This document shows, in pieces, positions 1-10,973 of a stretch of 64,000 bases of DNA. The first letter of the stretch is position 1. Every line of letters begins with the position of its first letter. The position numbers were made by a program, and so were the translations under genes. This DNA comes from Shewanella donghaensis (GTDB taxonomy: Bacteria > Pseudomonadota > Gammaproteobacteria > Enterobacterales > Shewanellaceae), in contig NZ_CP041783.1 of NCBI RefSeq assembly GCF_007567505.1, positions 2,542,001-2,606,000 on the forward strand, in the 5' to 3' direction. The notes under the pieces were generated by a model, which worked only from the letters and a program-made list of their open reading frames with translations, did not search any database and was not told where the DNA came from.

Positions 1-87
1 TCTGTGTTTATTCGTCAGCAACACAAGCATCGTAATGTACTACTTTGTTTTCCTTTTGACTTAGCTACATGTGCTGAAATCACATAC

Positions 88-113
88 AAAAACGGGCCCT
101 TAGGCCCGTTTTT
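88..113. terminator. Bidirectional intrinsic terminator after rlmB
   Basis: An 11-bp perfect stem (AAAAACGGGCC pairing with GGCCCGTTTTT) with a CTTA loop is flanked by A and T runs, so it can terminate on either strand. It lies just past the rlmB stop and most likely ends the minus-strand motX-rnr-rlmB transcription. Positions 1-87 hold no gene I can support. Confidence 0.85.
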
Positions 114-138
114 ATTATACGCGAATCAATTTAGCGTA

Positions 139-882
139 TTACTTTGCAATACGTTGACGTACTGCCTCAAACAAACAAACACCTGATGCGACTGAGACAT
201 TCAAACTTGAAACACTGCCTGCCATTGGTATCGAAACGATAGAATCACAGCTCTCACGAGTTAATCTGCGTAGACCTTTATCTTCTGCACCCATAGCTAT
301 CGCTAAAGGGCCTTTAAGGTCTGCTTGATATAACTCACAATCCGCTTCGCCTGCAGCACCAATAATCCACACACCTTTTTGTTGGATGTGACGCATTGTA
401 CGGGCAAGGTTAGTCACTTGAAATAATGGAACTGTCGCTGCTGCGCCACAAGCCACTTTGCTCACAATAGAGGTAATTCCAACAGAATTATCTTTTGGGA
501 CGATAATACCTTGAACACCTGCTGCATCAGCATTACGTAAACAAGCACCTAGATTATGTGGATCTGTGACGCCATCAAGAATTAACAGAAAGGGTAACTC
601 TGTCTTTTCTAATAAAGCATCTAAGTCTGCTTCAGCTAAGATTTTAGCGGCTTTAACTCGTGCAACAATACCTTGATGCTGAGTACTCGCAGCCTTGTCA
701 TCTAAGACTTTACGGCTGGAATACTGCACTGCTACACCGAACTCTGTCGCTTTATTAATTAACGTTAGTAATCGCTCATCATCACGACCTTGTAATACCC
801 AAAGTTCAATAGTGCGTTCAGGTGAATTACTTAGCAAAGCTTCAACTGCGTGAATGCCAAAAATGATATCTTGTTTTTTCAT
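139..882 (-). CDS. rlmB: 23S rRNA (guanosine-2'-O-)-methyltransferase RlmB
   Basis: This SpoU/TrmH-family enzyme 2'-O-methylates G2251 in the peptidyl-transferase region of 23S rRNA using S-adenosylmethionine. The 247 residues match the usual length (E. coli 243). An N-terminal RNA-binding domain covers about residues 1-75, followed by the knotted SPOUT domain with the motifs [25 protein letters not shown] and, near the end, SLNVSVASG, which build the SAM-binding trefoil knot. It begins 4 nt after the rnr stop on the same strand, the classic rnr-rlmB pair, so co-transcription is likely. Identity is firm from the motifs and the neighbour. Confidence 0.97.
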   Translation of the reverse strand: MKKQDIIFGIHAVEALLSNSPERTIELWVLQGRDDERLLTLINKATEFGVAVQYSSRKVLDDKAASTQHQGIVARVKAAKILAEADLDALLEKTELPFLLILDGVTDPHNLGACLRNADAAGVQGIIVPKDNSVGITSIVSKVACGAAATVPLFQVTNLARTMRHIQQKGVWIIGAAGEADCELYQADLKGPLAIAMGAEDKGLRRLTRESCDSIVSIPMAGSVSSLNVSVASGVCLFEAVRQRIAK

Positions 883-886
883 GTAC

Positions 887-3394
887 TTATGTTCTCTTAC
901 GCTTTGCTTTAGTCGATGGTTTTTTAGCTGCTGGTGATGTTACGCCAGCCGCTGAACTATTTGCAGGTTTAACTGAAGGCTTTCTTTTCTTTCCACCTTT
1001 AGAACCTGATTTTTTAGCCGCGCCTTTAGGGGCACCACTTTTATCTGATGTCGTTTTTTTAGCCGTTCTTTTATCAGAACTGCCTTTACCTGAGTTACCT
1101 TTATCCGCCGCTTGCTCACCTTTTTTAGAAACATCTGCTTTAGCACCTTCAAGGTTGGCTCTTTCTCTCGCAGTTAATGGTTTTTTATTGGCCTTTTTAC
1201 GACTCTTGCCGTGATCACCAATCATCATCAGATCAATCTGACGATCATCTAAGTTTACTGCAGCAACTTTAACGCTTACCTCATCACCGACTTGGTAAAT
1301 CTTACGGGTATTTTCACCAATCAATCTTTGACGCATTGGATCAAACTGGTAGTAATCACTCACTAAACTTGAAATATGCACCAGACCATCAATGTACAGG
1401 TCTTTCATGCGCACAAATAAACCAAAGCTAGTCACCGAAGCAATAACCGCTTCAAACTCATCACCAACATGATCTTGCATGTATTCACACTTAAGCCAGT
1501 CACTTACGTCACGTGTTGCTTCATCAGCGCGGCGCTCAGTGGTTGAACATTCCTCGCCGAGCTTATCCAACTCATCAAGTTGATAATTAAAGCCACCTTC
1601 AGGGGTCCATTTTTGCTTGATTTCACCTTCTTTAGCCGCTAATAAATAACGGATAACACGGTGTAATACTAAATCTGGATAACGGCGAATAGGCGATGTG
1701 AAATGCGAGTACTCTTCTAAGGCTAAGCCAAAGTGGCCATCATTATCAGGGGTGTAAACGGCTTGTCTCATTGAACGCAGTAACATTATCTGAATCAATT
1801 CAGCATCAGGTCGGTCTGCAATTTTCAGCATTAAGTCCTGATAATCTGACGGTGTCGGTTCCGTACCACCATTCATAGATAAACCACGTTCAGACAGAAA
1901 CTCTTTGAAGTTAGCCAATTTAGTTTCTGATGGCGATTCATGTACGCGATAAAGCACTTCACCTTTATGCTTTTTAACGAACTTAGCTGAGGCTACGTTG
2001 GCTAAAATCATACATTCTTCAATAATTTTGTGTGCTTGGTTACGACTGCGAGGCACAATCGCTTCAATTTTACGTTGCTCATTAAACACAAATTGTGTTT
2101 CAACGGTTTCAAATGCAATGGCACCACGTTCGGCGCGGCGCTCATTTAACGTTAAATATAATGATTGTAAGCACTGAAGCGGCTTAAATAACGCTTCATG
2201 TTCAGGCGCTATCGCACCACCTTCTAACATTGATGCCACTTGCGTATAAGTAAAACGCGCATGTGAATGCATCACTGCCGGATAAAATTTATAACCTGAT
2301 AATTTACCCGCTGCCGAAATGGTCATTTCAGCAACCATACATAAGCGATCAACATGTGGGTTTAACGAACATAAACCATTAGAGATCTTCTCAGGTAGCA
2401 TTGGGATAACTTGTGATGGGAAATACACTGAGTTACCACGTGCTCTTGCTTCGTCATCGAGTGCCGAATCGGTGCGCACATAATGGCTCACATCAGCAAT
2501 CGCGACCCATAAACGCCAGCCACCGCTAGGTTTAGTTTCAGCATAAACAGCATCATCAAAGTCACGGGCATCTTCACCATCAATAGTCACTAATGGTAAG
2601 TGTCTTAAATCGACTCGTCCTTCCTTATCTGACTCTGGAACTTCATCAGGAATTCGCTTAAGCTTTTTCTCAATAACTGCTGACCATTTGTGCGGTAAAT
2701 CGTAATTGCGCAGTGCAATTTCAATTTCCATACCTGGCGCCATTGTCTTACCCAGTACTTCGGTTACTTTAGCTGCGGCTTTGACAAATCGGCCTGGGCG
2801 GCGAGTTAATTCAACCACCACAACGTCACCGGCACGTGCGCCGTTAGCATCCTCTTTAGCCACTAAGATTTCTTGAGTAATACGTCTGTCATCAGCAATC
2901 ACAAATGCCATTCCAGCATCAACATGATAACGACCAACTAACGGTGCAACTCGTTGCTGAACCAGACGTACAATACGCGCTTCACGTCGACCGCGACGAT
3001 CAGAGCCTGCTTTCTGTGCCAATACTTTATCGCCGTGAAAATACATTTGCATGTCACGGTTATTGATAAATAGATCATCTCCACCTTCATCAGATTTAAA
3101 AAATCCAAATCCGTCTCGATGTCCGATAACGCTACCGGTTAGCAAATCCATTTTTTCAGGAAGACCATAACTATGGCCGCGGGTATAAACTAATTGTCCA
3201 TCACGTTCCATCGCACGCAAGCGTCTTCTCAACGCTTCTAAATGATCTTCGTCGACCATTTTAAGTGCTGCTGCGATATGTTCTCTAGTGACAGGTGATT
3301 TCTGTTCGCGCAAATACTCTAGGATATATTCACGGCTTGGGATTGGGTTTTCGTACTTGTCTTGTTCTCTTTCAAAATGAGGATCGGTGATCAT
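887..3394 (-). CDS. rnr: Ribonuclease R (3'-5' exoribonuclease)
   Basis: RNase R degrades structured RNA 3' to 5' and acts in rRNA and tmRNA quality control in the cytoplasm. The 835 residues show an N-terminal winged-helix region, cold-shock domains, the RNB catalytic domain with the Asp-rich metal site [12 protein letters not shown], and an S1 domain starting near [15 protein letters not shown]. The last roughly 107 residues (from GKSRKK onward) form a Lys/Ser/Gly-rich, probably disordered basic tail, the usual RNA-binding extension of this family but long here. The ATG at 3394 has only a weak GGAA ahead of it. It lies between motX and rlmB on the same strand. Confidence 0.97.
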   Translation of the reverse strand: MITDPHFEREQDKYENPIPSREYILEYLREQKSPVTREHIAAALKMVDEDHLEALRRRLRAMERDGQLVYTRGHSYGLPEKMDLLTGSVIGHRDGFGFFKSDEGGDDLFINNRDMQMYFHGDKVLAQKAGSDRRGRREARIVRLVQQRVAPLVGRYHVDAGMAFVIADDRRITQEILVAKEDANGARAGDVVVVELTRRPGRFVKAAAKVTEVLGKTMAPGMEIEIALRNYDLPHKWSAVIEKKLKRIPDEVPESDKEGRVDLRHLPLVTIDGEDARDFDDAVYAETKPSGGWRLWVAIADVSHYVRTDSALDDEARARGNSVYFPSQVIPMLPEKISNGLCSLNPHVDRLCMVAEMTISAAGKLSGYKFYPAVMHSHARFTYTQVASMLEGGAIAPEHEALFKPLQCLQSLYLTLNERRAERGAIAFETVETQFVFNEQRKIEAIVPRSRNQAHKIIEECMILANVASAKFVKKHKGEVLYRVHESPSETKLANFKEFLSERGLSMNGGTEPTPSDYQDLMLKIADRPDAELIQIMLLRSMRQAVYTPDNDGHFGLALEEYSHFTSPIRRYPDLVLHRVIRYLLAAKEGEIKQKWTPEGGFNYQLDELDKLGEECSTTERRADEATRDVSDWLKCEYMQDHVGDEFEAVIASVTSFGLFVRMKDLYIDGLVHISSLVSDYYQFDPMRQRLIGENTRKIYQVGDEVSVKVAAVNLDDRQIDLMMIGDHGKSRKKANKKPLTARERANLEGAKADVSKKGEQAADKGNSGKGSSDKRTAKKTTSDKSGAPKGAAKKSGSKGGKKRKPSVKPANSSAAGVTSPAAKKPSTKAKRKRT

Positions 3395-3412
3395 TCAATT
3401 TCCAAATAATTT

Positions 3413-3428
3413 ACTCCCACGTGGGAGT
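3413..3428. repeat. 16-bp perfect palindrome between motX and rnr
   Basis: ACTCCCACGTGGGAGT is a perfect inverted repeat filling much of the 41-nt gap between the motX stop and the rnr start. As RNA on the minus strand it is a GC-rich hairpin followed by an AU-rich stretch without a clean U run. It could be an attenuator, a processing site or a protein-binding palindrome. The sequence does not decide among these. Confidence 0.6.
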
Positions 3429-3435
3429 CTTAGCG

Positions 3436-4089
3436 CTAATGCAACTGCGGCTGCTGTGCTCGCTCTACAATACTGGCGGGCATTTTAGCGGCTAACATCT
3501 GCAATAATGATGTGGCTTTCTTTTGTGATGCGGCATCATTAAATACGCTGTTATATAACCAATGGTAACCTAACTGATAATCAACTGGGCTACCATAACC
3601 TTCGCCGTATAGGCGAACTAACATTAATCGTGCAGGTACGTCACCATTGGCTGCTGCCGGCATAACATACTGTACAGCACGATTCCTATCTTTCACTACC
3701 ATTTGACCGTGATAGTAATATTCGGCCAGTTTTAGCATCGCCTCGGCGCTACCTTGCTCTGCAGCAGTTTGTAACAGCTTCATACCACGGGATGCATGTT
3801 TATCGACACATACCCCATAATTGAGCATTTCACCCCACAAAAATTGGTACATGGGTTGTTTTAAAATTTCGGCTCTTGCTTCAATATCTTGGACTAATTG
3901 ACAGTCATCAAGCTTAACTTGCTTCAAGTAAACATCATTACGGATCAATTTAAGTAATTGCTCATCACTATAGATATCTACCGATGTTAATTCAGCCATG
4001 GCTAAATTTGGTAGTAAGCACAACACGAATAAACATAAACGTAGCATAACGATTCTCAATGACACTTTAGTTACTCTATGCATCGGCAT
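3436..4089 (-). CDS. motX: MotX-like sodium-driven flagellar stator protein with Sel1 repeats
   Basis: MotX is a periplasmic protein of the T-ring that holds the Na+-driven PomAB stator in Vibrio and Shewanella flagella. The 217-residue product has a signal peptide (hydrophobic stretch ending LPNLAMAE, about residues 14-33) and Sel1-type repeats at about residues 100-175, visible as AAEQGSAEAMLKLAEYYYHG and the following AAANGDVPARLMLVRLYGEG. Length and Sel1 architecture match MotX. The gene sits between purA and rnr, the order I recall for Shewanella, well away from flagellar clusters, which is normal for motX. An unrelated secreted Sel1 protein is the alternative. The two ATG codons (residues 1 and 3) cannot be separated. 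Confidence 0.82.
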   Translation of the reverse strand: MPMHRVTKVSLRIVMLRLCLFVLCLLPNLAMAELTSVDIYSDEQLLKLIRNDVYLKQVKLDDCQLVQDIEARAEILKQPMYQFLWGEMLNYGVCVDKHASRGMKLLQTAAEQGSAEAMLKLAEYYYHGQMVVKDRNRAVQYVMPAAANGDVPARLMLVRLYGEGYGSPVDYQLGYHWLYNSVFNDAASQKKATSLLQMLAAKMPASIVERAQQPQLH

Positions 4090-4243
4090 TATAGCCTACT
4101 TCTTGAGTATTAACTGCACAAAAAGCAATAATTACGAGTAAATTGAAAAGCGATTATGATTTGAAAAACGGAGTAAAAGGAAGTGAAATGACGGGACTTA
4201 CCGATTCAATTTTATCGTCTAACGTTTAATAATTCAAAATAGT

Positions 4244-4271
4244 AAAAAGGCCGCTAATTAGCGGCCTTTTT
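4244..4271 (-). terminator. Intrinsic terminator of purA
   Basis: The hairpin AAAAAGGCCGC, loop TAATTA, GCGGCCTTTTT lies 5 nt beyond the purA stop. Read on the minus strand it ends in a T run, so it terminates purA transcription. The symmetric flanks would also allow the plus direction. Confidence 0.9.
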
Positions 4272-4276
4272 ATGTG

Positions 4277-5626
<1,350 letters not shown>

Positions 5627-5639
5627 TTATGCAAGTATT

Positions 5640-5828
5640 TTATGCGAAAATTATTAATAGTACTATCCCTGCAGAGACCAGACATCCACCTAACCTCCTG
5701 AGAACATTCTCATTTTGCATAGAAACTTCCGCTAAATATTTTTTCCATTTTTGTGGAAAAATTAATGGTCCAACACCTTCAAGAACCAAAACCAGTCCGA
5801 TCGCAAACATCAATACTTGAAAATCCAT
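5640..5828 (-). CDS. DUF2065 family small membrane protein (YjeT-like)
   Basis: This 62-residue protein is almost entirely two hydrophobic helices: residues 1-24 (MDFQVLMFAIGLVLVLEGVG) and 44-62 (RRLGGCLVSAGIVLLIIFA). They are joined by a short loop containing the PLIFPQKWK segment typical of DUF2065. It precedes purA on the same strand, as yjeT does in E. coli, which supports both reality and family. No biochemical function is established for the family. The opposite strand is also open over nearly the same span, but that reading lacks family features. Confidence 0.88.
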   Translation of the reverse strand: MDFQVLMFAIGLVLVLEGVGPLIFPQKWKKYLAEVSMQNENVLRRLGGCLVSAGIVLLIIFA

Positions 5829-5953
5829 CGCACACTTCCAATATTTCGTTTCATATCTGTCTAATTAAAATGGAATACACCATAACCTACTATCAACCGG
5901 TATAGTTTAAAGCCCATTTAGCATAGTGTGCATTTCATCAAAAAAAAAGCAAT

Positions 5954-5981
5954 AAAAAACCCAGCATATGCTGGGTTTTTT
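5954..5981. terminator. Terminator of the rplM-rpsI operon
   Basis: AAAAAACCCAGCATATGCTGGGTTTTTT is a perfect 28-bp palindrome located 17 nt beyond the rpsI stop. The GC-rich core with A and T runs on both sides makes an efficient bidirectional terminator. On the minus strand it ends the ribosomal protein transcript. Confidence 0.9.
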
Positions 5982-5997
5982 GAATCCAAAAAACGAA

Positions 5998-6390
5998 TTA
6001 ACGTTTTGAGAATTGTGGCTTACGACGTGCTTTACGTAGACCGACTTTCTTACGCTCAACTTTACGAGCATCACGGGTAACGAAACCAGCAGCACGTAAT
6101 GAAGGACGTAGACCTTCGTCTAATTGTAGCAATGCACGAGTAATACCGTGACGAATTGCACCTGCTTGGCCAGTGGTTCCACCGCCCTTTACAGTTACAT
6201 AGATGTCAAATTTGTCAGTCATTTCAACTAGCTCTAGTGGTTGACGAACAACCATACGAGCAGTTTCACGACCAAAATATACATCTAGTGGACGCTGGTT
6301 AACAACGATTTGACCACTACCTGCTTTAGCGAATACGCGAGCAGTTGATGTTTTACGACGGCCAGTGCCGTAGTACTGAGTTGCAGACAT
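5998..6390 (-). CDS. rpsI: 30S ribosomal protein S9
   Basis: S9 is a head protein of the small subunit whose C-terminal tail reaches the P-site tRNA. The 130 residues begin with [16 protein letters not shown] and end with the hallmark basic tail [11 protein letters not shown], including the terminal Lys-Arg that contacts the tRNA anticodon loop. Length is identical to E. coli. It lies 15 nt downstream of rplM, the universal rplM-rpsI operon, and is probably regulated with it through the L13 leader. Confidence 0.99.
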   Translation of the reverse strand: MSATQYYGTGRRKTSTARVFAKAGSGQIVVNQRPLDVYFGRETARMVVRQPLELVEMTDKFDIYVTVKGGGTTGQAGAIRHGITRALLQLDEGLRPSLRAAGFVTRDARKVERKKVGLRKARRKPQFSKR

Positions 6391-6405
6391 TAGCTTACTC
6401 CCGTA

Positions 6406-6837
6406 TTAGATATCAAGAACTTGAGGTTGTTGTGCAGCATGGTTATGTTCAGTGCCAGCGTAAACTTTAAGTTTACGGAACATAGCACGGCCCAAAGGAC
6501 CTTTTGGCAACATACCCTTAACTGCTTTCTCGATAATCATTTCAGGCTTATGATCTTGCAGCTTTTCAAAAGAAATCTGCTTAATACCACCAATGAAACC
6601 TGAATGTGAGTAGTAAATTTTGCCTTTAGCTTTGTTACCAGTCACAGTAACTTTCTCAGCGTTAATAACGATGATGTAGTCACCAGTGTCAACATGAGGT
6701 GTATACTCTGGTTTATGCTTTCCACGTAAACGTGTAGCAATTTCAGTAGCGATACGACCTAAAGTTTTACCTTCAGCATCAACGACGAACCAGTCACGTG
6801 TGACTGTTTCTGGTGTAGCAGTAAATGTAGTCTTCAT
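6406..6837 (-). CDS. rplM: 50S ribosomal protein L13
   Basis: L13 is an early-assembly large-subunit protein. From the ATG at 6837 it has 143 residues starting [20 protein letters not shown]. The frame stays open 12 codons further upstream, but that extension has no family match and the ATG gives the normal length. Diagnostic segments are [49 protein letters not shown] and [11 protein letters not shown] near the end. In E. coli L13 represses its own operon through the mRNA leader; a structured leader lies directly upstream here. Confidence 0.99.
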   Translation of the reverse strand: MKTTFTATPETVTRDWFVVDAEGKTLGRIATEIATRLRGKHKPEYTPHVDTGDYIIVINAEKVTVTGNKAKGKIYYSHSGFIGGIKQISFEKLQDHKPEMIIEKAVKGMLPKGPLGRAMFRKLKVYAGTEHNHAAQQPQVLDI

Positions 6838-6955
6838 TTTTACAAAAACCCAATGTTTAAAATTCTGTCTCAATGCTGATTGCCGAATGCAAACAACACA
6901 ATGACCATTTCAAAGCCCCTTCGAGCTGAAATTGGTTTAAATCGTCCACCCAAAT

Positions 6956-6974
6956 TCGGTGGAGTAACGAGGGC
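6956..6974 (-). promoter_or_regulatory. Hairpin in the rplM leader (possible L13 autoregulation)
   Basis: TCCACC and GGTGGA pair around a 7-nt loop, forming a stable hairpin in the 5' region of the rplM-rpsI transcript, about 120 nt before the rplM ATG. L13 autogenous control through the leader is established in E. coli. Assigning this hairpin to that role is inference. The rest of 6838-7078 shows no gene. Confidence 0.4.
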
Positions 6975-7078
6975 AGGTGGCGGATTATAGACAAAGATGA
7001 GTTAAAAATCACCTAATTTCTGCGAGTTTTCAAAAAAACTTCAAAGGTGACTTTTAGAAAGACTGCTTCATTTAACAA

Positions 7079-8191
7079 TTAAGGTAAATGTTCAAGCATT
7101 AAATAGTCATGTGATTGCATTTCAATCAATCTTGAGCGACAGCGTCTAAATTCGAAGCTTAATAAACCATCAGTATAAATATCTTCTAAAGAGACTTCTG
7201 CGGATATAATTAGCTTTACATTGCGTTCGTAAAACTCATCTACCATCGCAAGGAAACGCCTAGCAATATCATCACCTGTGGTTGCTGACCCCATTCTCTC
7301 AAGACCACTCAATAAAACAGTATGATAGAGACGAGCAACTTCCATATAATCACGTTGCGAGCGTGGGCCATCACACAAGTCTCTGAAATTAGCCAACAGC
7401 ACGCCTTGTGATTGCTGACGAATAGCAATATCACGGCCTTCAATTTCAATAGCATCAGTAAACACTTCTGACTCAGGAGCAAGCTGCGAAAAGTAACTCA
7501 GTAAATTCTTATCTGCAGCTTCGTCAAGTGGGTAATGGTAGATTTCAGCTTGCTCTAAAGTGCGTAGTCGATAATCTATACCCGAATCGACATTGAGAAT
7601 TTCACAGTTTTTATTTATCAGCTCAATAGCAGGTAGAAATCTGACTCGCTGCAAGCCATTTTTATAAAGTTCATCAGGAATGATGTTAGAAGTGGCCACT
7701 AAAGCGACTCCTTCTTTAAATAAGTACTGAAACAAAGTGCCAAGTAGCATGGCATCTGTAATGTCAGAAACAAAAAACTCATCAAAACAAATTATTTTAT
7801 ATTGCTGAGCCATCTTCTTGGCAATCGTTATTAAAGGGTCTTGAACACCTTCAATTTCGCCTAAATCGTGATGTAATTGGTGCATAAAGCGATGGAAATG
7901 CGCTCTTAGCTTCTTATCTGTAGGCAACGCATCGAAGAAAGTATCCATTAAGTAAGTCTTACCTCGACCTACCCCGCCCCACAAATATAGCCCCTGAATA
8001 GAAGGTGTAGATTTCTTTAGCCCAACGGCACCAAGAAACTTACTAATAGATGACGTTTGAGTATCAGCAGCGATGAGTTCTTCATAAACTCGCTGTAATG
8101 ATTTTACAGCTTGCTCTTGTGCTAAATCATGGGAGAAACCTTCACGGGTTAAATCTTGTTGGTAATGCTGCCAAGGGCTTAACTGCGACAC
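7079..8191 (-). CDS. zapE: Cell division AAA+ ATPase ZapE
   Basis: ZapE (AFG1-family ATPase, formerly YhcM) associates with the Z ring and is needed for division under stress and low oxygen in E. coli. The 370 residues carry Walker A GGVGRGKTYLMD at about residue 70, preceded by GLYLWGGVG, then Walker B as ICFDEFFVSDITDAM and sensor 1 as VATSNIIPDELY. It starts with GTG at 8191 and no clear Shine-Dalgarno. Its place beside rplM-rpsI and degQ-degS matches E. coli yhcM-rplM-rpsI synteny. Confidence 0.95.
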   Translation of the reverse strand: MSQLSPWQHYQQDLTREGFSHDLAQEQAVKSLQRVYEELIAADTQTSSISKFLGAVGLKKSTPSIQGLYLWGGVGRGKTYLMDTFFDALPTDKKLRAHFHRFMHQLHHDLGEIEGVQDPLITIAKKMAQQYKIICFDEFFVSDITDAMLLGTLFQYLFKEGVALVATSNIIPDELYKNGLQRVRFLPAIELINKNCEILNVDSGIDYRLRTLEQAEIYHYPLDEAADKNLLSYFSQLAPESEVFTDAIEIEGRDIAIRQQSQGVLLANFRDLCDGPRSQRDYMEVARLYHTVLLSGLERMGSATTGDDIARRFLAMVDEFYERNVKLIISAEVSLEDIYTDGLLSFEFRRCRSRLIEMQSHDYLMLEHLP

Positions 8192-8299
8192 AGGGACTAC
8201 TCTCTTTATACTGCTGAAAATTCGACATAATCATAACATGACACATAAACCTGACGTAACGGCAATCAACACAAAAAATTAACCTTTGTTAATAAAGGC

Positions 8300-8328
8300 T
8301 GAACTTATTGAAACGAACCCGACTCCGA
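8300..8328 (+). promoter_or_regulatory. Candidate sigma-E promoter of degQ
   Basis: TGAACTT (8300-8306) and TCCGA (8324-8328) are separated by 17 nt. They resemble the sigma-E elements (-35 GGAACTT, -10 TCTGA) at a permitted spacing. They lie about 100 nt before the degQ start codon. degP is sigma-E controlled in E. coli, so the assignment is reasonable but rests on pattern only. Confidence 0.5.
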
Positions 8329-8428
8329 GGTTATATAGTTAATGTACGTTACATATGAATATTTCGATCTTTATCATGTTAGTAAACATACAATAAAGCA
8401 TTGTTTAGTCTTCAAGGAGCAAGAATCA

Positions 8429-9781
8429 ATGAAATCCAAATTAACCATACTTTCAGCGGCACTGTTAACCGCCTCATTATCTTTGATGCCAACAATTTCA
8501 CATGCGGCAATTCCACAAGCTGTTAATGGTCAAGCTTTACCAAGTCTCGCTCCGATGCTTGAAAAAACCACTCCTGCTGTTGTTTCAGTCGCAGTAAGTG
8601 GAACTCAAACATCTAAACAGCAAATCCCCGATGTATTCAAATATTTCTTCGGCCCTAATGCACCACAAGAGCAAGTTCAGGAACGCCCATTTAGAGGGCT
8701 AGGTTCTGGTGTCATTATTAATGCCAAAGAAGGTTATATTGTTACTAACAATCATGTCATTAATGGTGCTGATGAAATCAAAATTGGCTTACATGACGGC
8801 CGTGAAGTTGATGCCAAGTTAATTGGGTCTGATCCTGAGTCTGATATTGCGTTATTACAAATAGAAGCTAAAAACCTCACTCAAGTAAAACAGACTAATT
8901 CTGACGATATTCGAGTCGGCGATTTTGCTATCGCAATCGGTAATCCATTTGGTTTAGGTCAAACTGTTACATCTGGCATTGTTAGTGCGCTAGGCCGCAG
9001 TGGCCTTGGTATTGAAATGCTCGAAAACTTTATTCAAACCGATGCAGCTATCAATAGTGGTAACTCAGGTGGTGCATTGGTAAATCTTAACGGTGAACTT
9101 ATTGGAATTAACACCGCTATCGTAGCTCCTGGTGGCGGTAACGTTGGGATTGGTTTTGCCATTCCTGCCAACATGGTTAATAACCTTATCAATCAAATTA
9201 TTGAACACGGTGAAGTGAAACGTGGCGTGCTGGGTGTTACAGGTCGTGATTTAGACAATGACCTTGCCAAGGCATTCGGATTAGAAACCCAACATGGTGG
9301 ATTCATTAGTGAAGTCATGCCCGACAGCGCTGCAGATAAAGCAGGTATTGAAGCGGGTGATATCATCATTAGTGTGAATGGCAAGGAGGTTAAAAACTTC
9401 CAAGCTCTGCGAGCTAAAGTGGCCACGATGGGCGCGGGTGCCAAAGTAGAAATTGGCATTATTCGAGATGGTGATAAAGAGTCGGTCAAAGTTACTCTCG
9501 GTGAGTCGACTTCAAGTTCAGGTAGTGAAGCTGATGCATTACATCCAATGCTTGAAGGTGCAGAGCTCAGTAATAGTCGCAAAGGCATTGAAATATTAAA
9601 TGTTGCCCAAGGCTCCCCTGCTGCAAGAAATGGCCTTGAAGAAGGTGATTTAATTGTTGGTCTCAATCGCAGTAAAGTGAAAAATTTAGAAGGTTTAAAA
9701 GAGCAGTTAAAAAGCCAACAAGGCGCTGTCGCGCTGAAGATATTGCGCAACAATACCTTGCTCTATTTAGTGCTTCGTTAA
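8429..9781 (+). CDS. degQ: Periplasmic serine endoprotease DegQ (HtrA family)
   Basis: DegQ is a periplasmic protease and chaperone that removes misfolded envelope proteins. From the ATG at 8429, with AAGGAG at 8414-8418, it has 450 residues. A signal peptide ends near PTISHAA, and the trypsin-like domain shows the triad as TNNHVING (His), DPESDIALL (Asp) and NSGNSGGAL (Ser). Two PDZ domains follow, at about residues 270-350 and 380-450, the second starting near GIEILNVAQGSPA. The LA loop around GPNAPQEQVQERP is short, favouring DegQ over DegP. degS follows, the usual degQ-degS pair. The frame is open 29 codons upstream of the chosen start. Confidence 0.95.
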   Translation: MKSKLTILSAALLTASLSLMPTISHAAIPQAVNGQALPSLAPMLEKTTPAVVSVAVSGTQTSKQQIPDVFKYFFGPNAPQEQVQERPFRGLGSGVIINAKEGYIVTNNHVINGADEIKIGLHDGREVDAKLIGSDPESDIALLQIEAKNLTQVKQTNSDDIRVGDFAIAIGNPFGLGQTVTSGIVSALGRSGLGIEMLENFIQTDAAINSGNSGGALVNLNGELIGINTAIVAPGGGNVGIGFAIPANMVNNLINQIIEHGEVKRGVLGVTGRDLDNDLAKAFGLETQHGGFISEVMPDSAADKAGIEAGDIIISVNGKEVKNFQALRAKVATMGAGAKVEIGIIRDGDKESVKVTLGESTSSSGSEADALHPMLEGAELSNSRKGIEILNVAQGSPAARNGLEEGDLIVGLNRSKVKNLEGLKEQLKSQQGAVALKILRNNTLLYLVLR

Positions 9782-9815
9782 TATTTACGATTAAATAATC
9801 AAATGATTATCAGAT

Positions 9816-9850
9816 AAGCATCGCAGTCTCGCTGCGATGCTTAATTTTTT
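9816..9850 (+). terminator. Terminator-like hairpin between degQ and degS
   Basis: AAGCATCGCAG and CTGCGATGCTT form an 11-bp stem with a TCTCG loop, followed by TTAATTTTTT. It can terminate or attenuate after degQ, so degS at 9897 may be partly uncoupled or have its own promoter. Confidence 0.8.
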
Positions 9851-9896
9851 GAATCATGATAAGATCCTGCTCACATATCCATTACGTAGTCAGCCA

Positions 9897-10973
9897 ATGA
9901 ACTTCAAAGACACAATTCTCTATTTAACGAAAGCGGTAGTATTTGGGTTGGTCATGGCGGCAGCATTTCTATTTGTTACTTCAATAACTCAAAATAGTAA
10001 TTTTAATAATGGCTTAACCACCACCCAGCATCGCAACGAATTATCCTTTGCTAAAGCTGTACGCCGAGCGGCTCCAGCCGTAGTTAATATTTATAGCCTC
10101 AGTTTAGATCAAAATAGCCCGCTTAATTCAAGCTCACTTCAAGGGCTAGGTTCTGGGGTTATCATGAGCGCTGAAGGCTACATTTTAACCAACTACCATG
10201 TTATCAAAAAAGCTGACGAAATTGTTATCGCACTGCAAGATGGTCGTAAATTCACGTCTGAAGTTGTCGGCTCTGATCCTGTCACTGATTTAACCGTACT
10301 AAAAATTGAAGGCGATAACTTACCTGTTGTCCCTATAAACCTGAATAACCCAGCACGAGTCGGCGATGTAGTGCTTGCCATTGGTAACCCGTATAATTTA
10401 GGCCAAACTATTACTCAGGGCATTATCAGCGCAACGGGTCGAAACGGCTTAAGCTCAGGATACTTGGACTTTTTACAAACCGATGCTGCCATTAATGCCG
10501 GTAACTCCGGCGGTGCGCTTATAGACACTGGCGGCGAACTCATTGGTATTAATACTGCTGCGTTCCAAGTCGGTGAGGAAGGCGGTGGTCATGGCATCAA
10601 CTTCGCCATCCCTTTAAAGCTCGCTCACAGTATTATGGGGAAACTCATCAAAAATGGTCGCGTTATACGGGGCGCATTAGGTATTTCTGGCGAACCATTA
10701 AGCCCTGTAATGGCACAAATACTCAATTTACCGGATCTAAAAGGGGTATTGATCAATTCTGTAGACCCACAAGGGCCTGCAGCTACCGCCAAGCTTCTTC
10801 GAAGAGATGTCATCATTAGTTATGGTGAAGAAAGCGTACCAGGCGTTGAGATGCTAATGGATAGAATCGCAGAAACCCCACCTGGGGATAAAGTAACGAT
10901 GACCATCATTCGTGAAGGTAAATCTTATGACGTGCCAGTGATTATTGGCGAGAAAGTAGCAGAGTTAGAGTAA
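9897..10973 (+). CDS. degS: Inner-membrane site-1 protease DegS
   Basis: DegS senses misfolded outer-membrane porins through its PDZ domain and makes the first cut in anti-sigma factor RseA, activating sigma-E. From the ATG at 9897 it has 358 residues (E. coli 355). One N-terminal transmembrane helix (about residues 9-30, AVVFGLVMAAAFLFVTSI) anchors a periplasmic protease domain with TNYHVIKKAD, DPVTDLTVL and NAGNSGGAL for the His, Asp and Ser. A single PDZ domain closes the protein, unlike the two of DegQ. The frame is open 20 codons upstream, but the ATG matches family length. Confidence 0.95.
   Translation: MNFKDTILYLTKAVVFGLVMAAAFLFVTSITQNSNFNNGLTTTQHRNELSFAKAVRRAAPAVVNIYSLSLDQNSPLNSSSLQGLGSGVIMSAEGYILTNYHVIKKADEIVIALQDGRKFTSEVVGSDPVTDLTVLKIEGDNLPVVPINLNNPARVGDVVLAIGNPYNLGQTITQGIISATGRNGLSSGYLDFLQTDAAINAGNSGGALIDTGGELIGINTAAFQVGEEGGGHGINFAIPLKLAHSIMGKLIKNGRVIRGALGISGEPLSPVMAQILNLPDLKGVLINSVDPQGPAATAKLLRRDVIISYGEESVPGVEMLMDRIAETPPGDKVTMTIIREGKSYDVPVIIGEKVAELE

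Noticed and set aside
9193..9753. A 186-codon minus-strand gene inside degQ
   Set aside because: It lies opposite the PDZ domains of DegQ, with a Ser/Pro-rich composition typical of reverse-frame shadows.
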